DNA of 64,000 nucleotides, from the NCBI GenBank assembly GCA_943789425.1, contig CALSUB010000010.1, positions 52,442-116,441 of the forward strand. The letters are read 5' to 3'. A program made the position numbers and the translations under genes. The DNA comes from an uncultured Luminiphilus sp. Its GTDB lineage: Bacteria; Pseudomonadota; Gammaproteobacteria; Pseudomonadales; Halieaceae. A model generated the notes under the pieces. That model was not told the DNA's origin. It worked only from the letters and a program-made list of their open reading frames with translations, and did not search any database. Positions 8,522 through 19,236 of this stretch are shown here, piece after piece. Position 1 is the first letter of the stretch; each line of letters starts with the position of its first letter.

Positions 8522-10390
8522 ATGGTGCTTCTTCAGATATCGGAGCCAGGCGAATCGCCGGACCTGAGCCTAACGCGCAGCATCGCAGTGGGTATCGACC
8601 TGGGGACTACAAATAGCTTGATTGCTCAGTTCGACGGTGCGCAGGTGCGCGTTTTTGAGGATGAGTTAGGTCAGCCGTCGCTGCCGTCGGTTGTGCACTA
8701 CGGTGCTGAGTCGACTCAAGTGGGTGGCGCAGCATTGGCGTTAGCCAATGAGCAACCTGAGAATACCATCGCGTCTGCGAAGCGTATGTTGGGCCGCGCA
8801 CGCGAGGAGGTTGTCGATGATCCCTACGCCAGTCTCACGACTGACGGTGCGCTGGCGTTTGCAACGGATCAGGGTAAAAAAACGCCCGTAGAGGTCTCTG
8901 CTGCCATTCTTGACGCACTTAAGATCCGCGCTGAGGCGCATCTTGAGAGCCCGATTGCGGGCGCGGTGATCACCGTGCCAGCTTATTTTGATGACGCCCA
9001 GCGCCAAGCCACGCGTCAGGCAGCCGAATTGGCCGGGATTAAGGTGTTGCGCTTACTGAATGAACCCACCGCAGCGGCAGTGGCCTATGGTCTGGACGAG
9101 CAGGCGGAAGAATCCTCTTTGCTCGCCGTTTATGATCTCGGTGGAGGTACGTTCGATATCTCTATCCTTAGAATGCGCGCAGGCTTGTTTGAAGTACTCG
9201 CCACTGGCGGTGACAGCGCTTTGGGCGGGGATGATTTTGATCGTGAAATTGCCCAGTATGCGATGACCCAGTTGGGCATCACGGATCCCACATCGCGGCA
9301 GCGTCGCACGTTATTGAGTCTTGCTCGGCATGCCAAGCAGGCATTGAGTGAATCGTCCGATGTCCACATTGACGGTAGCGGCTTGGGTAGCGATGTGCCG
9401 CCGCTCTCGCTGACACGGCATACCCTAGAGACTTTGATTGAGCCCTACATTGAGCGCACGCTCATAGCGTGTAGGCAGGCATTAAACGACGCCGGCGTTG
9501 AGTCGGTTGATCGGGTGGTGCTGGTCGGTGGCTCAACCCGCACGCCCGCTGTTGCTCAGGCTGTAGCAGCGTGCTTTGGCCAGACGCCGTTGAGCACTCT
9601 CGATCCGGATCAGGTCGTGGCGATGGGCGCAGCTAGGCAGGCCGATATCTTGATTGGCAATCGGAGCGATAACGACGCGTTATTACTGGATGTTATTCCT
9701 TTATCCCTGGGGCTTGAGACCTATGGTGGGTTAGCAGAACGTATTATCGATCGAAACAGCACGATCCCTATCGCACGGGCCCAAGAATTTACGACGGCAC
9801 GAGATGGGCAAACCGGTTTGGTGGTTCACGTTGTCCAGGGTGAACGAGAACGGGTTGCGGACTGTCGCTCACTGGCAACCTTTGAGCTCAAGGGTATTCC
9901 GCCCATGGTGGCGGGCGCGGCGCGGATAGAGGTGACCTTCCGAGTCGACGCTGACGGTATCCTAGAAGTGTCAGCAGTGGAGCAGCAGACTGGTGCGCGC
10001 AGCGAAGTCGTAGTCAAGCCAGCGTTTGGTCTGGATGAGCTCGATATTACTGACATGCTGAAAGCCAGCTATGAGTTTGCGGCCGAGGATATGGTGGCGA
10101 GAAAGCTGGCAGAAGCGGGTGTTGAAGCGGAGGCGCTAATCGAGGGGCTGCGCGCTGCCTTGGCACAAGATGGTGATTTGCTGGACAGCGACGAAGCGCA
10201 GACATTACAGGAAGAGATGGCGCGACTAGAGCAGGTCTTGCAGCAGACTGACGTCGAGACCATCCGCGAGCGCACAGAAAAATTAGGACGCGCGAGTGAG
10301 ACGTTTGCCGCGCGGAGAATGGATCGCAGTATTCAAAGCGCACTCCGGGGCATATCAGTGGGTCAGCTGGACGCCGAAAGTGCTGAATAA
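8522..10390 (+). CDS. hscA: Fe-S cluster assembly chaperone HscA
   Basis: Specialised Hsp70 that binds the LPPVK motif of IscU and drives cluster release with ATP. It has 622 residues. Phosphate loop 1 is in GIDLGTTNSLIAQ (about 23-35), followed by the second ATPase signature YDLGGGTFDISIL, LVGGSTRTPAV, and a substrate-binding domain starting near LDVIPLSLGLETYGG. The helical lid is present at the C-terminus. It is translationally coupled to hscB and followed after 11 bases by fdx. Confidence 0.98.
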   Translation: MVLLQISEPGESPDLSLTRSIAVGIDLGTTNSLIAQFDGAQVRVFEDELGQPSLPSVVHYGAESTQVGGAALALANEQPENTIASAKRMLGRAREEVVDDPYASLTTDGALAFATDQGKKTPVEVSAAILDALKIRAEAHLESPIAGAVITVPAYFDDAQRQATRQAAELAGIKVLRLLNEPTAAAVAYGLDEQAEESSLLAVYDLGGGTFDISILRMRAGLFEVLATGGDSALGGDDFDREIAQYAMTQLGITDPTSRQRRTLLSLARHAKQALSESSDVHIDGSGLGSDVPPLSLTRHTLETLIEPYIERTLIACRQALNDAGVESVDRVVLVGGSTRTPAVAQAVAACFGQTPLSTLDPDQVVAMGAARQADILIGNRSDNDALLLDVIPLSLGLETYGGLAERIIDRNSTIPIARAQEFTTARDGQTGLVVHVVQGERERVADCRSLATFELKGIPPMVAGAARIEVTFRVDADGILEVSAVEQQTGARSEVVVKPAFGLDELDITDMLKASYEFAAEDMVARKLAEAGVEAEALIEGLRAALAQDGDLLDSDEAQTLQEEMARLEQVLQQTDVETIRERTEKLGRASETFAARRMDRSIQSALRGISVGQLDAESAE

Positions 10391-10401
10391 AAGAGGCAAT
10401 C

Positions 10402-10740
10402 ATGGCTGAGATCGTTGTTTTACCGCATCACGACATTTGTCCCGAGGGGGCAGTCGTTGAGGCGCAGCCCGGAGAGACCGTTTGCGAGGCGTTGTTGCGC
10501 CACGATATTGATATCGAGCATGCCTGTGAGATGTCCTGTGCGTGCACGACTTGTCATGTGATTATTCGAGAAGGCTTTGACTCGCTGGCCGAGGCCGATG
10601 AGTTGGAAGAGGATTTTTTGGATAAAGCGTGGGGCCTGGAGCCCGAATCTCGCTTGTCCTGCCAGGCGGCAGTTGGAGCCGTGAATCTCGTCGTAGAGAT
10701 ACCGAGATACACCATTAATCACGCGTCGGAGCGGCATTGA
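10402..10740 (+). CDS. fdx: [2Fe-2S] ferredoxin, ISC type
   Basis: Electron donor of the ISC system. It has 112 residues. The four cluster cysteines are in EHACEMSCACTTCHV and the later LSCQAA; an extra Cys follows the second ligand, as is common in ISC ferredoxins. It ends the isc cluster here: iscX, which follows fdx in E. coli, is not found before ndk. Confidence 0.97.
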   Translation: MAEIVVLPHHDICPEGAVVEAQPGETVCEALLRHDIDIEHACEMSCACTTCHVIIREGFDSLAEADELEEDFLDKAWGLEPESRLSCQAAVGAVNLVVEIPRYTINHASERH

Positions 10741-10758
10741 GGCACGGGCATTGTTGCC

Positions 10759-10787
10759 ATGACACTGCCCTATAAACGCTTTATACT
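10759..10787 (+). promoter_or_regulatory. Candidate sigma-70 promoter of ndk
   Basis: ATGACA (10759-10764, five of six to the -35 consensus) and TATACT (10782-10787, five of six to the -10) are separated by exactly 17 bases. The predicted start near 10794 gives a leader of about 48 bases before the ndk ATG. It separates ndk from the isc operon as its own unit. Confidence 0.6.
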
Positions 10788-10841
10788 CCGCGCCCGCGGG
10801 GACATCACCCCTAAACAACACAGTGAAGAGTGGAGAGATAC

Positions 10842-11267
10842 ATGGCGGTGGAACGCACCTTATCGATAATCAAACCTGATGCGGTGGGGAAAAACGCCAT
10901 CGGTCAAATCATCAGCCGTTTTGAGGAAGCAGGCCTGCAGGTCATCGGGGCTAAAATGCTGCATTTATCCGATGCAGTGGCGGGTGGTTTTTATGCTGAG
11001 CACAAAGAGCGCCCTTTTTATCCAGATTTGGTCGCCTTTATGACGTCAGGTCCTGTCGTGGTGCAAGTGCTTGAGGGCGAGGGTGCTATTGGTCGCAACC
11101 GCGAGCTGATGGGCGCAACCAACCCTCAGGAAGCAGCAGCTGGCACGATACGGGCCGATTTTGCCCAATCCATTGATGCTAATGCCGTTCACGGCTCCGA
11201 TTCTGCAGCCTCGGCGGAGCGGGAGATCAGCTATTTCTTTGCCTCAAGCGAGATCTGCCCACGCTGA
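10842..11267 (+). CDS. ndk: Nucleoside diphosphate kinase
   Basis: Transfers the terminal phosphate between nucleoside triphosphates and diphosphates through a phospho-histidine. The ATG at 10842 gives [18 protein letters not shown], the standard N-terminus; a GAGAG ribosome-binding site precedes it. The active-site His is in [16 protein letters not shown]. It has 141 residues, normal. The order ndk-rlmN-pilW-ispG is conserved in many gammaproteobacteria. Confidence 0.98.
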   Translation: MAVERTLSIIKPDAVGKNAIGQIISRFEEAGLQVIGAKMLHLSDAVAGGFYAEHKERPFYPDLVAFMTSGPVVVQVLEGEGAIGRNRELMGATNPQEAAAGTIRADFAQSIDANAVHGSDSAASAEREISYFFASSEICPR

Positions 11268-11288
11268 ATCTCAGCGGGGTGCGGCGCC

Positions 11289-12440
11289 ATGACAGCGTTG
11301 GATCAGCTGATTGCAACCACTCCCAGTGAGGAACGGGTCAACCTATTGGGAATGACCCGGGTCCAGCTGGAAGCTTTTTTTCTCGATCTGGGCGAGAAGC
11401 GCTTTCGCGCGCAGCAGGTGATGAAGTGGATTCACCATCGGGGTGTGCTGGATTTTTCTGACATGACGGATCTGGGTGTGGCGTTGCGAGCGCGTCTTGC
11501 CGATATTGCAGAGATCACCCCGCCGCGTATTGCTGAGCAACAAGACTCACAGGACGGCACCCGAAAATGGGCGATCGCTGTCGAGGGTGGCAGCTTGGTC
11601 GAGGCGGTACTGATTCCCGAGGGCGACCGCGCGACCTTATGCGTGTCATCTCAGGTGGGCTGCAGTCTAGACTGCACCTTCTGCTCTACCGGTAAACAGG
11701 GCTTCCAGCGAGATCTCAGTGCAGCAGAAATTATTGGTCAGGTTTGGTTGGCGATCAATTCTTACCAAGCGTGGCAGTCTGGCAAAGGGCGTGTCGTGAC
11801 GAATGTGGTCATGATGGGCATGGGCGAACCCTTGCTTAATTTCGACAACGTGGTCGCCGCGATGAATCTCATGTGCGACGACTTAGCCTACGGTTTATCC
11901 AAGCGGAAGGTCACGTTATCGACGTCCGGCGTGGTGCCTAACTTGGATCGATTGGCTGAATGGGCCGACGTGAGCCTCGCGGTATCCCTTCATGCCCCCA
12001 ATGACGCGCTGCGCAATGAGATTGTCCCCATAAACCGCAAATACCCGATTGCACGTTTATTAGCGTCAGCTAAGGCGTATCTCGATGCGCAAACGGACAA
12101 AAAAAGGGTGGTCACCATTGAATACACGCTGCTGGCAGGCGTGAACGACAGTGTTGAACAGGCTCGTGAGCTGGCTGAGTTGCTCAGGGATTATCCCTGC
12201 AAGATCAATTTAATCCCTTTTAATGACTTTCCTAACTCGGGCTATCAGCGGCCGAGTGGTAATGCGGTGACGCGATTCTGGCAGGTGTTAGTCGATGCGG
12301 GATTTGTCGTTACGGTGCGAACAACCCGAGGCGACGATATCGACGCCGCCTGCGGTCAGTTGGTCGGAGAGGTGGTAGATCGCACACGGCGATCTGCGCG
12401 TCATCGTGCTGGACGTGGTGATCACAGCCTGTTGCAATGA
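11289..12440 (+). CDS. rlmN: Dual-specificity RNA methyltransferase RlmN
   Basis: Radical-SAM enzyme that methylates C2 of A2503 in 23S rRNA and A37 in some tRNAs. It has 383 residues. The radical-SAM Cys-x3-Cys-x2-Cys motif is CSLDCTFC (about residue 122), preceded by [19 protein letters not shown] and SLHAPND are family blocks. The C-terminal Cys used for methyl transfer is in [10 protein letters not shown]. It depends on iron-sulfur clusters, so its place downstream of isc fits. Confidence 0.97.
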   Translation: MTALDQLIATTPSEERVNLLGMTRVQLEAFFLDLGEKRFRAQQVMKWIHHRGVLDFSDMTDLGVALRARLADIAEITPPRIAEQQDSQDGTRKWAIAVEGGSLVEAVLIPEGDRATLCVSSQVGCSLDCTFCSTGKQGFQRDLSAAEIIGQVWLAINSYQAWQSGKGRVVTNVVMMGMGEPLLNFDNVVAAMNLMCDDLAYGLSKRKVTLSTSGVVPNLDRLAEWADVSLAVSLHAPNDALRNEIVPINRKYPIARLLASAKAYLDAQTDKKRVVTIEYTLLAGVNDSVEQARELAELLRDYPCKINLIPFNDFPNSGYQRPSGNAVTRFWQVLVDAGFVVTVRTTRGDDIDAACGQLVGEVVDRTRRSARHRAGRGDHSLLQ

Positions 12441-12470
12441 GGCTCACCAAGTTGGAACGAGGGTAACAGG

Positions 12471-13283
12471 ATGAGCCACTCAGTAATCGTGCAGTCCTTG
12501 GTGGTGAAGGCGATCTCGTCGATCTTTCTGTGTCTGTCTCTCGGGAGTGTGGTGGTAGTGTTGTCGGGTTGTGTGACGGAATACAGCGGCGGCACTCAGA
12601 TGTCAGCGGACCCCGACGCAACAGTGGAGAAGCGCGTCTCCCTGGCGAGGCAATATATTGGGGTGGGTGATTGGGAAAATGCGAAGCGAAACTTAGAGCT
12701 GGCTCAGCAAATTGACCCTAATAGCGCTGAAGTCTTCGAGGCATTTGCGTTGGTGTACCAAAGCACCGGTGAAAATGCGCTGGCTGAGGCGCAGTTTCAG
12801 GCGGCCTTACAGGTTGACCCCTCCCTGTCTAGGGCGCGCAATAACTATGCCGCATTTCTCTATTCTCAGGGGCGATTTGTCGAGGCTGAGCGGGAGTTTG
12901 AGCGGGTGACAGGCGATACGCTCTATAGCGGCCGGCCAATGGCGTTCGTGAACTTGGGCTTGAGTCGATTGCAGTTGGGCGAAAAAAAAGAGGCGGAGGC
13001 GGCCTTTACGCGAGCGTTATCGATGGATCGGCGTAATTCAGTGGCGCTATTAGAGATGGGATTTCTCCGACTCGAAGCGGGTGATACTGGCGAAGCTGCG
13101 CGGTATCATAGCGATTACCGAGCAACCGCCCCGACGCAATCGCCAAGAGGCCTGCTGCTCGGGCTTGAAATTGCTAGTGCTGCGGGTGATACGGATACAC
13201 TGAGTAGTTACGAGTTGGCATTGCGAAGCTTGTATCCAGATTCGTCTGAATATAGGTTGTGGGAAGAGAGGCAGAATCGATAA
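12471..13283 (+). CDS. pilW: Type IV pilus biogenesis/stability lipoprotein PilW (PilF)
   Basis: Outer-membrane pilotin that helps the PilQ secretin assemble. It has 270 residues. An N-terminal lipoprotein signal with lipobox VVLSGC puts the lipidated Cys at residue 34. Tetratricopeptide repeats run from about 50 to 200 (for example ENAKRNLELAQQIDPNSAEV and EAEAAFTRALSMDRRNSVAL). rodZ, which often follows, is absent; ispG starts 43 bases later. Confidence 0.93.
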   Translation: MSHSVIVQSLVVKAISSIFLCLSLGSVVVVLSGCVTEYSGGTQMSADPDATVEKRVSLARQYIGVGDWENAKRNLELAQQIDPNSAEVFEAFALVYQSTGENALAEAQFQAALQVDPSLSRARNNYAAFLYSQGRFVEAEREFERVTGDTLYSGRPMAFVNLGLSRLQLGEKKEAEAAFTRALSMDRRNSVALLEMGFLRLEAGDTGEAARYHSDYRATAPTQSPRGLLLGLEIASAAGDTDTLSSYELALRSLYPDSSEYRLWEERQNR

Positions 13284-13326
13284 GCAGAGCTCGGCACGAT
13301 AGCCGGGTACGGGGAGAATAATAGCC

Positions 13327-14454
13327 ATGAAGCAGCCGTCGCCGATAAAGCGCCGAGTCAGCAGGCAGATACACGTAGGGAATGTCCCCGTTGGCGGAGA
13401 TGCGCCGATTGCGGTGCAAAGCATGACGAATACGGAAACCTGTGACGTTGACGCGACCGTCGCCCAAGTGAATGCCATTTCGGCAGCTGGCGCCGATATT
13501 GTCAGAGTGTCTGTACCGAGTATGGAGGCGGCAGAGGCATTTCGCGACATTCGTGCAAGAGCCGATGTCCCACTGATCGCCGATATCCATTTTGATCACA
13601 AGATCGCCTTAAAAGTGGCCGAATACGGTGTGGATTGCTTGAGAATTAATCCGGGCAACATCGGCCGCGAAGAAAAAGTGAAAGAAGTCATTGCTGCATG
13701 TCAGGATCGGGGCATTCCCATTCGCATTGGTGTGAATGCGGGTTCACTGGGTAAAGACCTACTGCGCAAGTATCCCGAGCCGAATGCCGAGGCGTTAGTG
13801 GAATCAGCCATGCGCAATATTGAGATGCTAGATCGTCATGATTTTCAGGATTTTAAGGTCAGCGTTAAGGCGTCAGAAGTCTTTATGGCGGTGGAGGCCT
13901 ATCAAAAACTAGCTCAACAGATCGAGCAGCCTTTGCATCTGGGCATTACCGAGGCAGGTGGTACTCGCGGTGGCACTGTCAAATCAGCGGTGGGTTTGGG
14001 TATGTTGCTCATGCAGGGTATTGGAGACACCATTCGTGTCTCCTTAGCCGCTGACCCCGTCGAGGAAGTCAAAGTCGGTTTCGAGATCCTCAAGAGTCTC
14101 AAGTTGCGAGCAAATGGCATCAACTTTATTGCCTGCCCGAGTTGCTCTCGACAAAACTTTGATGTGATTAGCACGATGAACACCTTGGAAAGTCGTCTTG
14201 ATGATATCCGAACGCCGATGGACGTTGCGGTCATTGGCTGCATTGTGAATGGGCCTGGTGAAGCGCGCGAAGCCGACGTTGGCTTGACCGGTGCGACGCC
14301 GAGTAATCTGATTTATATCGGCGGTGAGCCCGACCACAAAGTCAGCAATCAAGATTTTGTCGACCACCTTGAATCAGTCATCCGAGAGCGAGCAGAGATC
14401 ATTGAGGCGAAGCGCGCTGAGCGCGAGGCCAATATTATTTCCAGCACACACTGA
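13327..14454 (+). CDS. ispG: 4-hydroxy-3-methylbut-2-en-1-yl diphosphate synthase (flavodoxin) IspG
   Basis: Iron-sulfur enzyme of the MEP isoprenoid pathway that reduces MEcPP to HMBPP. It has 375 residues: an N-terminal TIM barrel with [15 protein letters not shown] and [15 protein letters not shown], and a C-terminal [4Fe-4S] domain whose ligands are in [10 protein letters not shown] and [10 protein letters not shown]. Another iron-sulfur client close to the isc operon. hisS follows nine bases later. Confidence 0.98.
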   Translation: MKQPSPIKRRVSRQIHVGNVPVGGDAPIAVQSMTNTETCDVDATVAQVNAISAAGADIVRVSVPSMEAAEAFRDIRARADVPLIADIHFDHKIALKVAEYGVDCLRINPGNIGREEKVKEVIAACQDRGIPIRIGVNAGSLGKDLLRKYPEPNAEALVESAMRNIEMLDRHDFQDFKVSVKASEVFMAVEAYQKLAQQIEQPLHLGITEAGGTRGGTVKSAVGLGMLLMQGIGDTIRVSLAADPVEEVKVGFEILKSLKLRANGINFIACPSCSRQNFDVISTMNTLESRLDDIRTPMDVAVIGCIVNGPGEAREADVGLTGATPSNLIYIGGEPDHKVSNQDFVDHLESVIRERAEIIEAKRAEREANIISSTH

Positions 14455-14463
14455 CATTTTGCT

Positions 14464-15744
14464 ATGACGACATACCAAGCGATCCGCGGGATGGTGGACA
14501 TCCTGCCAGAGCAGACGCCTTTGTGGCAGTCGATGGAGACGGCTGCGCTGGAGGTTCTGTCCGGCTACGGTTACGCAGAAATTCGACTGCCTATTATTGA
14601 GGCGACCGGGCTCTTTGCCCGTTCGATTGGTGAGGTCACCGATATCGTCGAAAAAGAAATGTATACCTTTGACGATCGCAGTGAAAAAAGTATGACCCTG
14701 CGGCCAGAGGGCACTGCGGGGTGTGTTCGCGCTGTCGTGCAGCATAACTTGGCGATCACGCCACAAAAGCTATGGTATATCGGCCCCATGTTTCGCTATG
14801 AGCGACCGCAGAAAGGCCGACAGCGTCAGTTTCACCAGCTGGGAGTCGAGGCGTTTGGCGTAGCGACCCCGGATCAAGATGCAGAGCTGATTGCCCTATG
14901 TCGCCAACTCTGGCGGCGGCTGGGGGTGGACGATGCGCTTACGTTAGAGATCAACTGTATTGGTGATAGTGCTGATCGGTCAAAGTACCGCGAGGCGCTG
15001 GTCGCCTACCTGTCTGAGCACCGAGAGTCGCTCGACGCCGACAGCCAGCGGCGACTGGAGAGTAACCCCTTACGCATTCTCGATAGTAAAGATCCGGGTA
15101 CGCAGGCTGTGCTCGAAGGGGCGCCTTCGCTACCGGATTACCTCGATGCAGCAACACGCGAAGAATTTGAGACTTTGCTGCAGTATCTGGCCGAGCTGGA
15201 TATTGCTTATACCGTCAATCCGCGATTAGTCAGGGGGCTCGACTATTACAATAAGACCGTGTTTGAGTGGACCACGACGCTGCTGGGTGCTCAAAGTACG
15301 GTGTGTGGCGGCGGCCGATATGACGGTCTCGTAGCGCTATTTGGGGGCAAACAAACGCCAGCGGCGGGCTTTGCAGTCGGGCTCGAACGGCTGATCTTGC
15401 TCATGCAGGCGTTAGACATTACTGTCTCGCACCCGGTCGACCTGTACGTCATAACGGCAGATACTGCGGCCCTCGCGCACGCCTTGCCTAGGATCGATGC
15501 GTTGCGTGGCGAGTTCCCCGAGCTTGAGATTGTTCAGCACCTCGGAGGTGGCAGTTTTAAAAGTCAGTTTAAGCGCGCCGATAAAAGCGGCGCGTCACTG
15601 GCGTTGATCTATGGAGAGGCAGAGTTAGCCGCCAATACGGTGACGCTGAAACCCCTCAGAGGTGAAAACGAACAGCGGACGATAGCGGATGCGGAGCTCG
15701 TCTCCTTCCTGTCAGAGTATCTAAACGAAGTAGACAGCGCCTGA
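14464..15744 (+). CDS. hisS: Histidyl-tRNA synthetase
   Basis: Class II aminoacyl-tRNA synthetase charging tRNA-His. It has 426 residues. Motif 2 is in GPMFRYERPQKGRQRQFHQ, the histidine-specific loop in LVRGLDYYNKTVFEW, and motif 3 in AAGFAVGLERLILLM; the C-terminal anticodon-binding domain starts near residue 325. No RodZ or FlhC-like gene separates it from ispG. Confidence 0.98.
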   Translation: MTTYQAIRGMVDILPEQTPLWQSMETAALEVLSGYGYAEIRLPIIEATGLFARSIGEVTDIVEKEMYTFDDRSEKSMTLRPEGTAGCVRAVVQHNLAITPQKLWYIGPMFRYERPQKGRQRQFHQLGVEAFGVATPDQDAELIALCRQLWRRLGVDDALTLEINCIGDSADRSKYREALVAYLSEHRESLDADSQRRLESNPLRILDSKDPGTQAVLEGAPSLPDYLDAATREEFETLLQYLAELDIAYTVNPRLVRGLDYYNKTVFEWTTTLLGAQSTVCGGGRYDGLVALFGGKQTPAAGFAVGLERLILLMQALDITVSHPVDLYVITADTAALAHALPRIDALRGEFPELEIVQHLGGGSFKSQFKRADKSGASLALIYGEAELAANTVTLKPLRGENEQRTIADAELVSFLSEYLNEVDSA

Positions 15745-15775
15745 TTGATAGCGCGCTCAAAAAAGGAGTCATACG

Positions 15776-16453
15776 GTGGCAGACCATATGCAGGACGAGG
15801 CTGATTTAGAGGCCCTCAAGCGCTGGTGGGACGAAAATGGCAAAGGCCTCGTCGGTGCAGTAGCGGTGGCGGGGCTGGGAACCCTCGGCTGGCAGCAATA
15901 TCAAGACTACTCGACCTCACAGGTGGAGGCGGCCTCAGATTTATACGCCTCTATGTTGTCGACCCAGCTTGAAGGTGGAGATCCTGAACAGCTTGCGGCT
16001 GTTGCTGAGATGTTGAAGGAGGATCACGCCGGCACGGCCTATGCGCGTTTTGGCGCTATGCTACAGGCACGGGTGGCAGTAGAAGCTGATGATTTAGCCA
16101 CCGCAGAAACCGCTCTGAGATGGGCATTGAGCGCCGGCGATACGAGAGACGACTTTGGTCAATTGATTCAACTGCGCCTCGCACGAGTCCTGGCAGCACA
16201 GGGTAAAGAGGCTGAGGCGCTGGCCATTTTGACACAGGGCAGCTCGGCCTATCCCATTGCTTACTTTCAAGCGGTTGGCGACATTCACCTAGCCGGTGGT
16301 CAAACCGAGGAAGCGCTGATGGCATATCGTGCCGGGCGCGATGCATCGCTTGAGCTGGGGCAGATGAGTGCCGTGCTCGACAACAAAGTCCGCACGCTAG
16401 AGACTCGCGTGCCAGTTGCGGCTGACGGTAACCCGACTGGAGAGGCGAGCTGA
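15776..16453 (+). CDS. yfgM: Ancillary SecYEG translocon subunit YfgM
   Basis: Membrane-anchored tetratricopeptide protein that links SecYEG to periplasmic chaperones in E. coli. It has 225 residues from a GTG start with AAAGGAG nine bases before it; an ATG at 15788 is the alternative. A charged cytoplasmic N-terminus (LKRWWDENGK) is followed by one helix at about 24-40 (GLVGAVAVAGLGTLGWQQY) and a repeat-rich periplasmic domain. Its stop overlaps the bamB ATG by one base. Confidence 0.93.
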   Translation: MADHMQDEADLEALKRWWDENGKGLVGAVAVAGLGTLGWQQYQDYSTSQVEAASDLYASMLSTQLEGGDPEQLAAVAEMLKEDHAGTAYARFGAMLQARVAVEADDLATAETALRWALSAGDTRDDFGQLIQLRLARVLAAQGKEAEALAILTQGSSAYPIAYFQAVGDIHLAGGQTEEALMAYRAGRDASLELGQMSAVLDNKVRTLETRVPVAADGNPTGEAS

Positions 16454-17625
16454 TGAAATCTGCCGGCCGCTTATTACTCATTTTGAGTTTGTCCATTATG
16501 ACCGGATGCAGCACCGTCAAGGGTTGGTTTAGCGACGACGATTATGATCCACGCGAGCCAGTTGAGCTTCAAAAAATTGATGAGCAGGTTAAGGTAAAAA
16601 ATGCCTGGTCCCGTGGCGTTGGTGATGGTCAAGGTGATGGGCTGTATAAAATCAATCCGCTGTTGGTCAATGGCAATATTTATAGTGCGTCGGCCGAGGG
16701 CGAGGTGGCGAGTGTCGATGCAGCGACCGGACGTGTCCGGTGGAAGCGTGACGTTGAGCTAGCATTATCGGGTGGTGTTGGGCATCACGCAGACAGTTTA
16801 TTTGTGGGGGCGTCGGAGGGAGCAGTGATGCGTCTCTCAGCGGATAGTGGTGCGGAGATCTGGCGAGCTTCTGTCTCAGGCGAAGTGCTGTCTGCACCGC
16901 AAGGGAATGGCAAATTCGTGGTCGCACAGACCTATGATGGCAAGCTCATGGGTTTCGATTACGACACGGGAGATATCCGCTGGACCTATATGAGTGACGT
17001 ACCGGTACTCACGTTACGGGGTACCGGGACTCCCATGATTATTGGCGACAATGCGGTAGCTGGCTTTGCTGATGGCAAATTGGTCGCCATTAACTTGCGT
17101 TCGGGTAATGTTGCCTGGGAGGCGCGGATTGCCATTCCTCAAGGGACCTCTGAAATCGAACGCATTGTGGACATCGATGGCTCCATGGCCTTACAGGGCA
17201 GCGATCTTTATGTTGCCAGTTACCAAGGAAGACTCGCCGCGATCGACACGCGATCGGGCCGTAAACTCTGGCAGCGCAGTGTGTCATCGGTGTCCGGCGT
17301 TGGGGTGGGATTTGGCAATGTTTATGTCGCGGACGATGACGGTACCGTGAGTGCGTATCTCAGAAACGGACAAGGCGTTCGTTGGCAAAATATTGATCTT
17401 GGCTTTCGTGAGTTATCCCGGCCAGTTCCCATTAACAGTTACGTGGCGGTAGTGGATTTTGAGGGATACCTGCATTTTCTGTCTCAGGTAGACGGCGAAA
17501 TTGTAGGCCGCATCAAGGTGGATTCAGGTGGCGCGCGAGCAGACATGATTGCCAAGGGTAACCGCCTCTTTGTTTATACCAATGACGGTGCGCTAAAAGC
17601 CTACGACGTCGAATCGCGAGACTAA
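16453..17625 (+). CDS. bamB: Outer membrane protein assembly factor BamB
   Basis: Lipoprotein of the BAM complex that inserts beta-barrel proteins in the outer membrane. It has 390 residues with lipobox SIMTGC (Cys at about 19) and an eight-bladed propeller built of PQQ-like repeats, for example [28 protein letters not shown] and [15 protein letters not shown]. It is coupled to yfgM (TGATG) and lies one base before der. Confidence 0.97.
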   Translation: MKSAGRLLLILSLSIMTGCSTVKGWFSDDDYDPREPVELQKIDEQVKVKNAWSRGVGDGQGDGLYKINPLLVNGNIYSASAEGEVASVDAATGRVRWKRDVELALSGGVGHHADSLFVGASEGAVMRLSADSGAEIWRASVSGEVLSAPQGNGKFVVAQTYDGKLMGFDYDTGDIRWTYMSDVPVLTLRGTGTPMIIGDNAVAGFADGKLVAINLRSGNVAWEARIAIPQGTSEIERIVDIDGSMALQGSDLYVASYQGRLAAIDTRSGRKLWQRSVSSVSGVGVGFGNVYVADDDGTVSAYLRNGQGVRWQNIDLGFRELSRPVPINSYVAVVDFEGYLHFLSQVDGEIVGRIKVDSGGARADMIAKGNRLFVYTNDGALKAYDVESRD

Positions 17626-17626
17626 G

Positions 17627-19054
17627 ATGCTACCGGTGCTCGCCCTGGTAGGGCGCCCTAATGTTGGCAAATCTACCTTATTCAACCAGCTGACGCGCAG
17701 CCGGGATGCCTTGGTCGCGAATTTGTCAGGTCTCACTCGAGACCGGCAATATGGGCAAGGCAAAATCGACGACATTGGCTTTATTGTGATCGATACCGGC
17801 GGCATCAGTGGCGAGGAGCTGGGAATTGATGCGGCGATGGCCAGCCAGTCGATGGTGGCTATCGACGAGGCAGATGTCGTATTGCTGTTAGTGGATGGTC
17901 GTGCTGGAGTGCATCCCGGCGATGAAGCGCTGGTGCAGTACTTGCGGTCGCACAATAAACCCTTTCATCTCGTTATCAACAAAATTGACGGAGTGGGGGA
18001 AGACATCGCCGCCAGCGATTTTTATCGGTTAGGCGTTGAGCCGATCCATACGATTGCGGCATCCCATAACCGCGGTGTGAGGCAGCTGATCACGCAGGTG
18101 TTGATACCCTGGGTTGAGCAAGAGGCGGCTGAGGCAGTTCATGCCGACGGGCAGTCCATTCGTGTCGCGATTGTGGGCCGGCCCAACGTGGGTAAATCAA
18201 CCTTAGTGAATCGCATGTTAGGTGAAGAGCGTGTGGTGGTCTTTGATCAGCCTGGCACGACTCGTGATAGCGTTTATATCGATTACGAGCGCCGCGGTAG
18301 GCGCTATACGTTGATCGACACTGCTGGCGTTCGAAAGCGCAAAAATGTGCGTGAAACGGTAGAGAAATTCTCGATTGTCAAAACCCTCAAAGCCATCGCC
18401 GATGCCCAGGTGGTGATCCTGACGCTGGATGCCCATGAGGGGATTGTTGAGCAAGACTTGCACCTGCTAGGACAGTGTATAGATGCAGGGCGAGCATTGG
18501 TGATTGCCTTGAACAAGTGGGATGGCGTTGAGTCTGATGAGCGCGATTGGATTCGCTCTGAACTCAAGCGCCGACTCCAGTTCATTGACTATGCGGATAT
18601 CCACTTTATCTCAGCATTGCATGGTTCTGGTGTGGGCAAGCTATATGGCTCGATACACGATGCCCACGACGCCGCTACGCGGGCGCTGGGTACGCCGCGA
18701 TTGACCCGGATTTTAGAGGATGCGGTGGCAACCCATCCGCCGCCGATGGTGAATGGTCGGCGGGTTAAGCTCCGTTATGCTCATGCCGGTGGGCAAAATC
18801 CACCCGTCGTAGTCATTCATGGCACTCAAACAGATGCACTGCCGTCGAGCTATCGACGTTACCTTGAGAAGATCTTTCGCCGTGAATTAGCCCTCCACGG
18901 CACGCCGATTCGTATCGAGTTGAGATCGGGCAGTAATCCCTATTCTGGTAAGCGCAATAAATTGACTCAGCGGCAAGTGCAGCGGCGCCAGCGGATGATG
19001 AGCCATATCAAAAAATCTGAAAAAAAGGCGCGGCAGAAAAAGCGAGACCGCTAA
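17627..19054 (+). CDS. der: Ribosome assembly GTPase Der (EngA)
   Basis: Essential GTPase for 50S subunit maturation. It has 475 residues with two consecutive GTPase domains, each with a P loop [10 protein letters not shown] (about residues 8 and 183), switch DTGG or DTAG, and a specificity motif (NKID; NKWD). A KH-like C-terminal domain begins near 360 and ends in a basic tail ([14 protein letters not shown]). It closes the long plus-strand block; 180 bases without a gene follow. Confidence 0.98.
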   Translation: MLPVLALVGRPNVGKSTLFNQLTRSRDALVANLSGLTRDRQYGQGKIDDIGFIVIDTGGISGEELGIDAAMASQSMVAIDEADVVLLLVDGRAGVHPGDEALVQYLRSHNKPFHLVINKIDGVGEDIAASDFYRLGVEPIHTIAASHNRGVRQLITQVLIPWVEQEAAEAVHADGQSIRVAIVGRPNVGKSTLVNRMLGEERVVVFDQPGTTRDSVYIDYERRGRRYTLIDTAGVRKRKNVRETVEKFSIVKTLKAIADAQVVILTLDAHEGIVEQDLHLLGQCIDAGRALVIALNKWDGVESDERDWIRSELKRRLQFIDYADIHFISALHGSGVGKLYGSIHDAHDAATRALGTPRLTRILEDAVATHPPPMVNGRRVKLRYAHAGGQNPPVVVIHGTQTDALPSSYRRYLEKIFRRELALHGTPIRIELRSGSNPYSGKRNKLTQRQVQRRQRMMSHIKKSEKKARQKKRDR

Positions 19055-19236
19055 TCGTCAGCCTAGCCCCGTCTCACGCTCAGATGGCTTGTGGGTTGGT
19101 CTCTCAACGTTTCGATGGAAGCGGCTCATTAAGCAGCTAGGTGGGGCTTGCTGGGTGCGGTGTAATGTTGCCGTTAGCGCGGTGCGCCCTGTCAGAGGTC
19201 TCTTAAGCGAGTCCGGAGGAAGTGAGTGCGTGTGGA

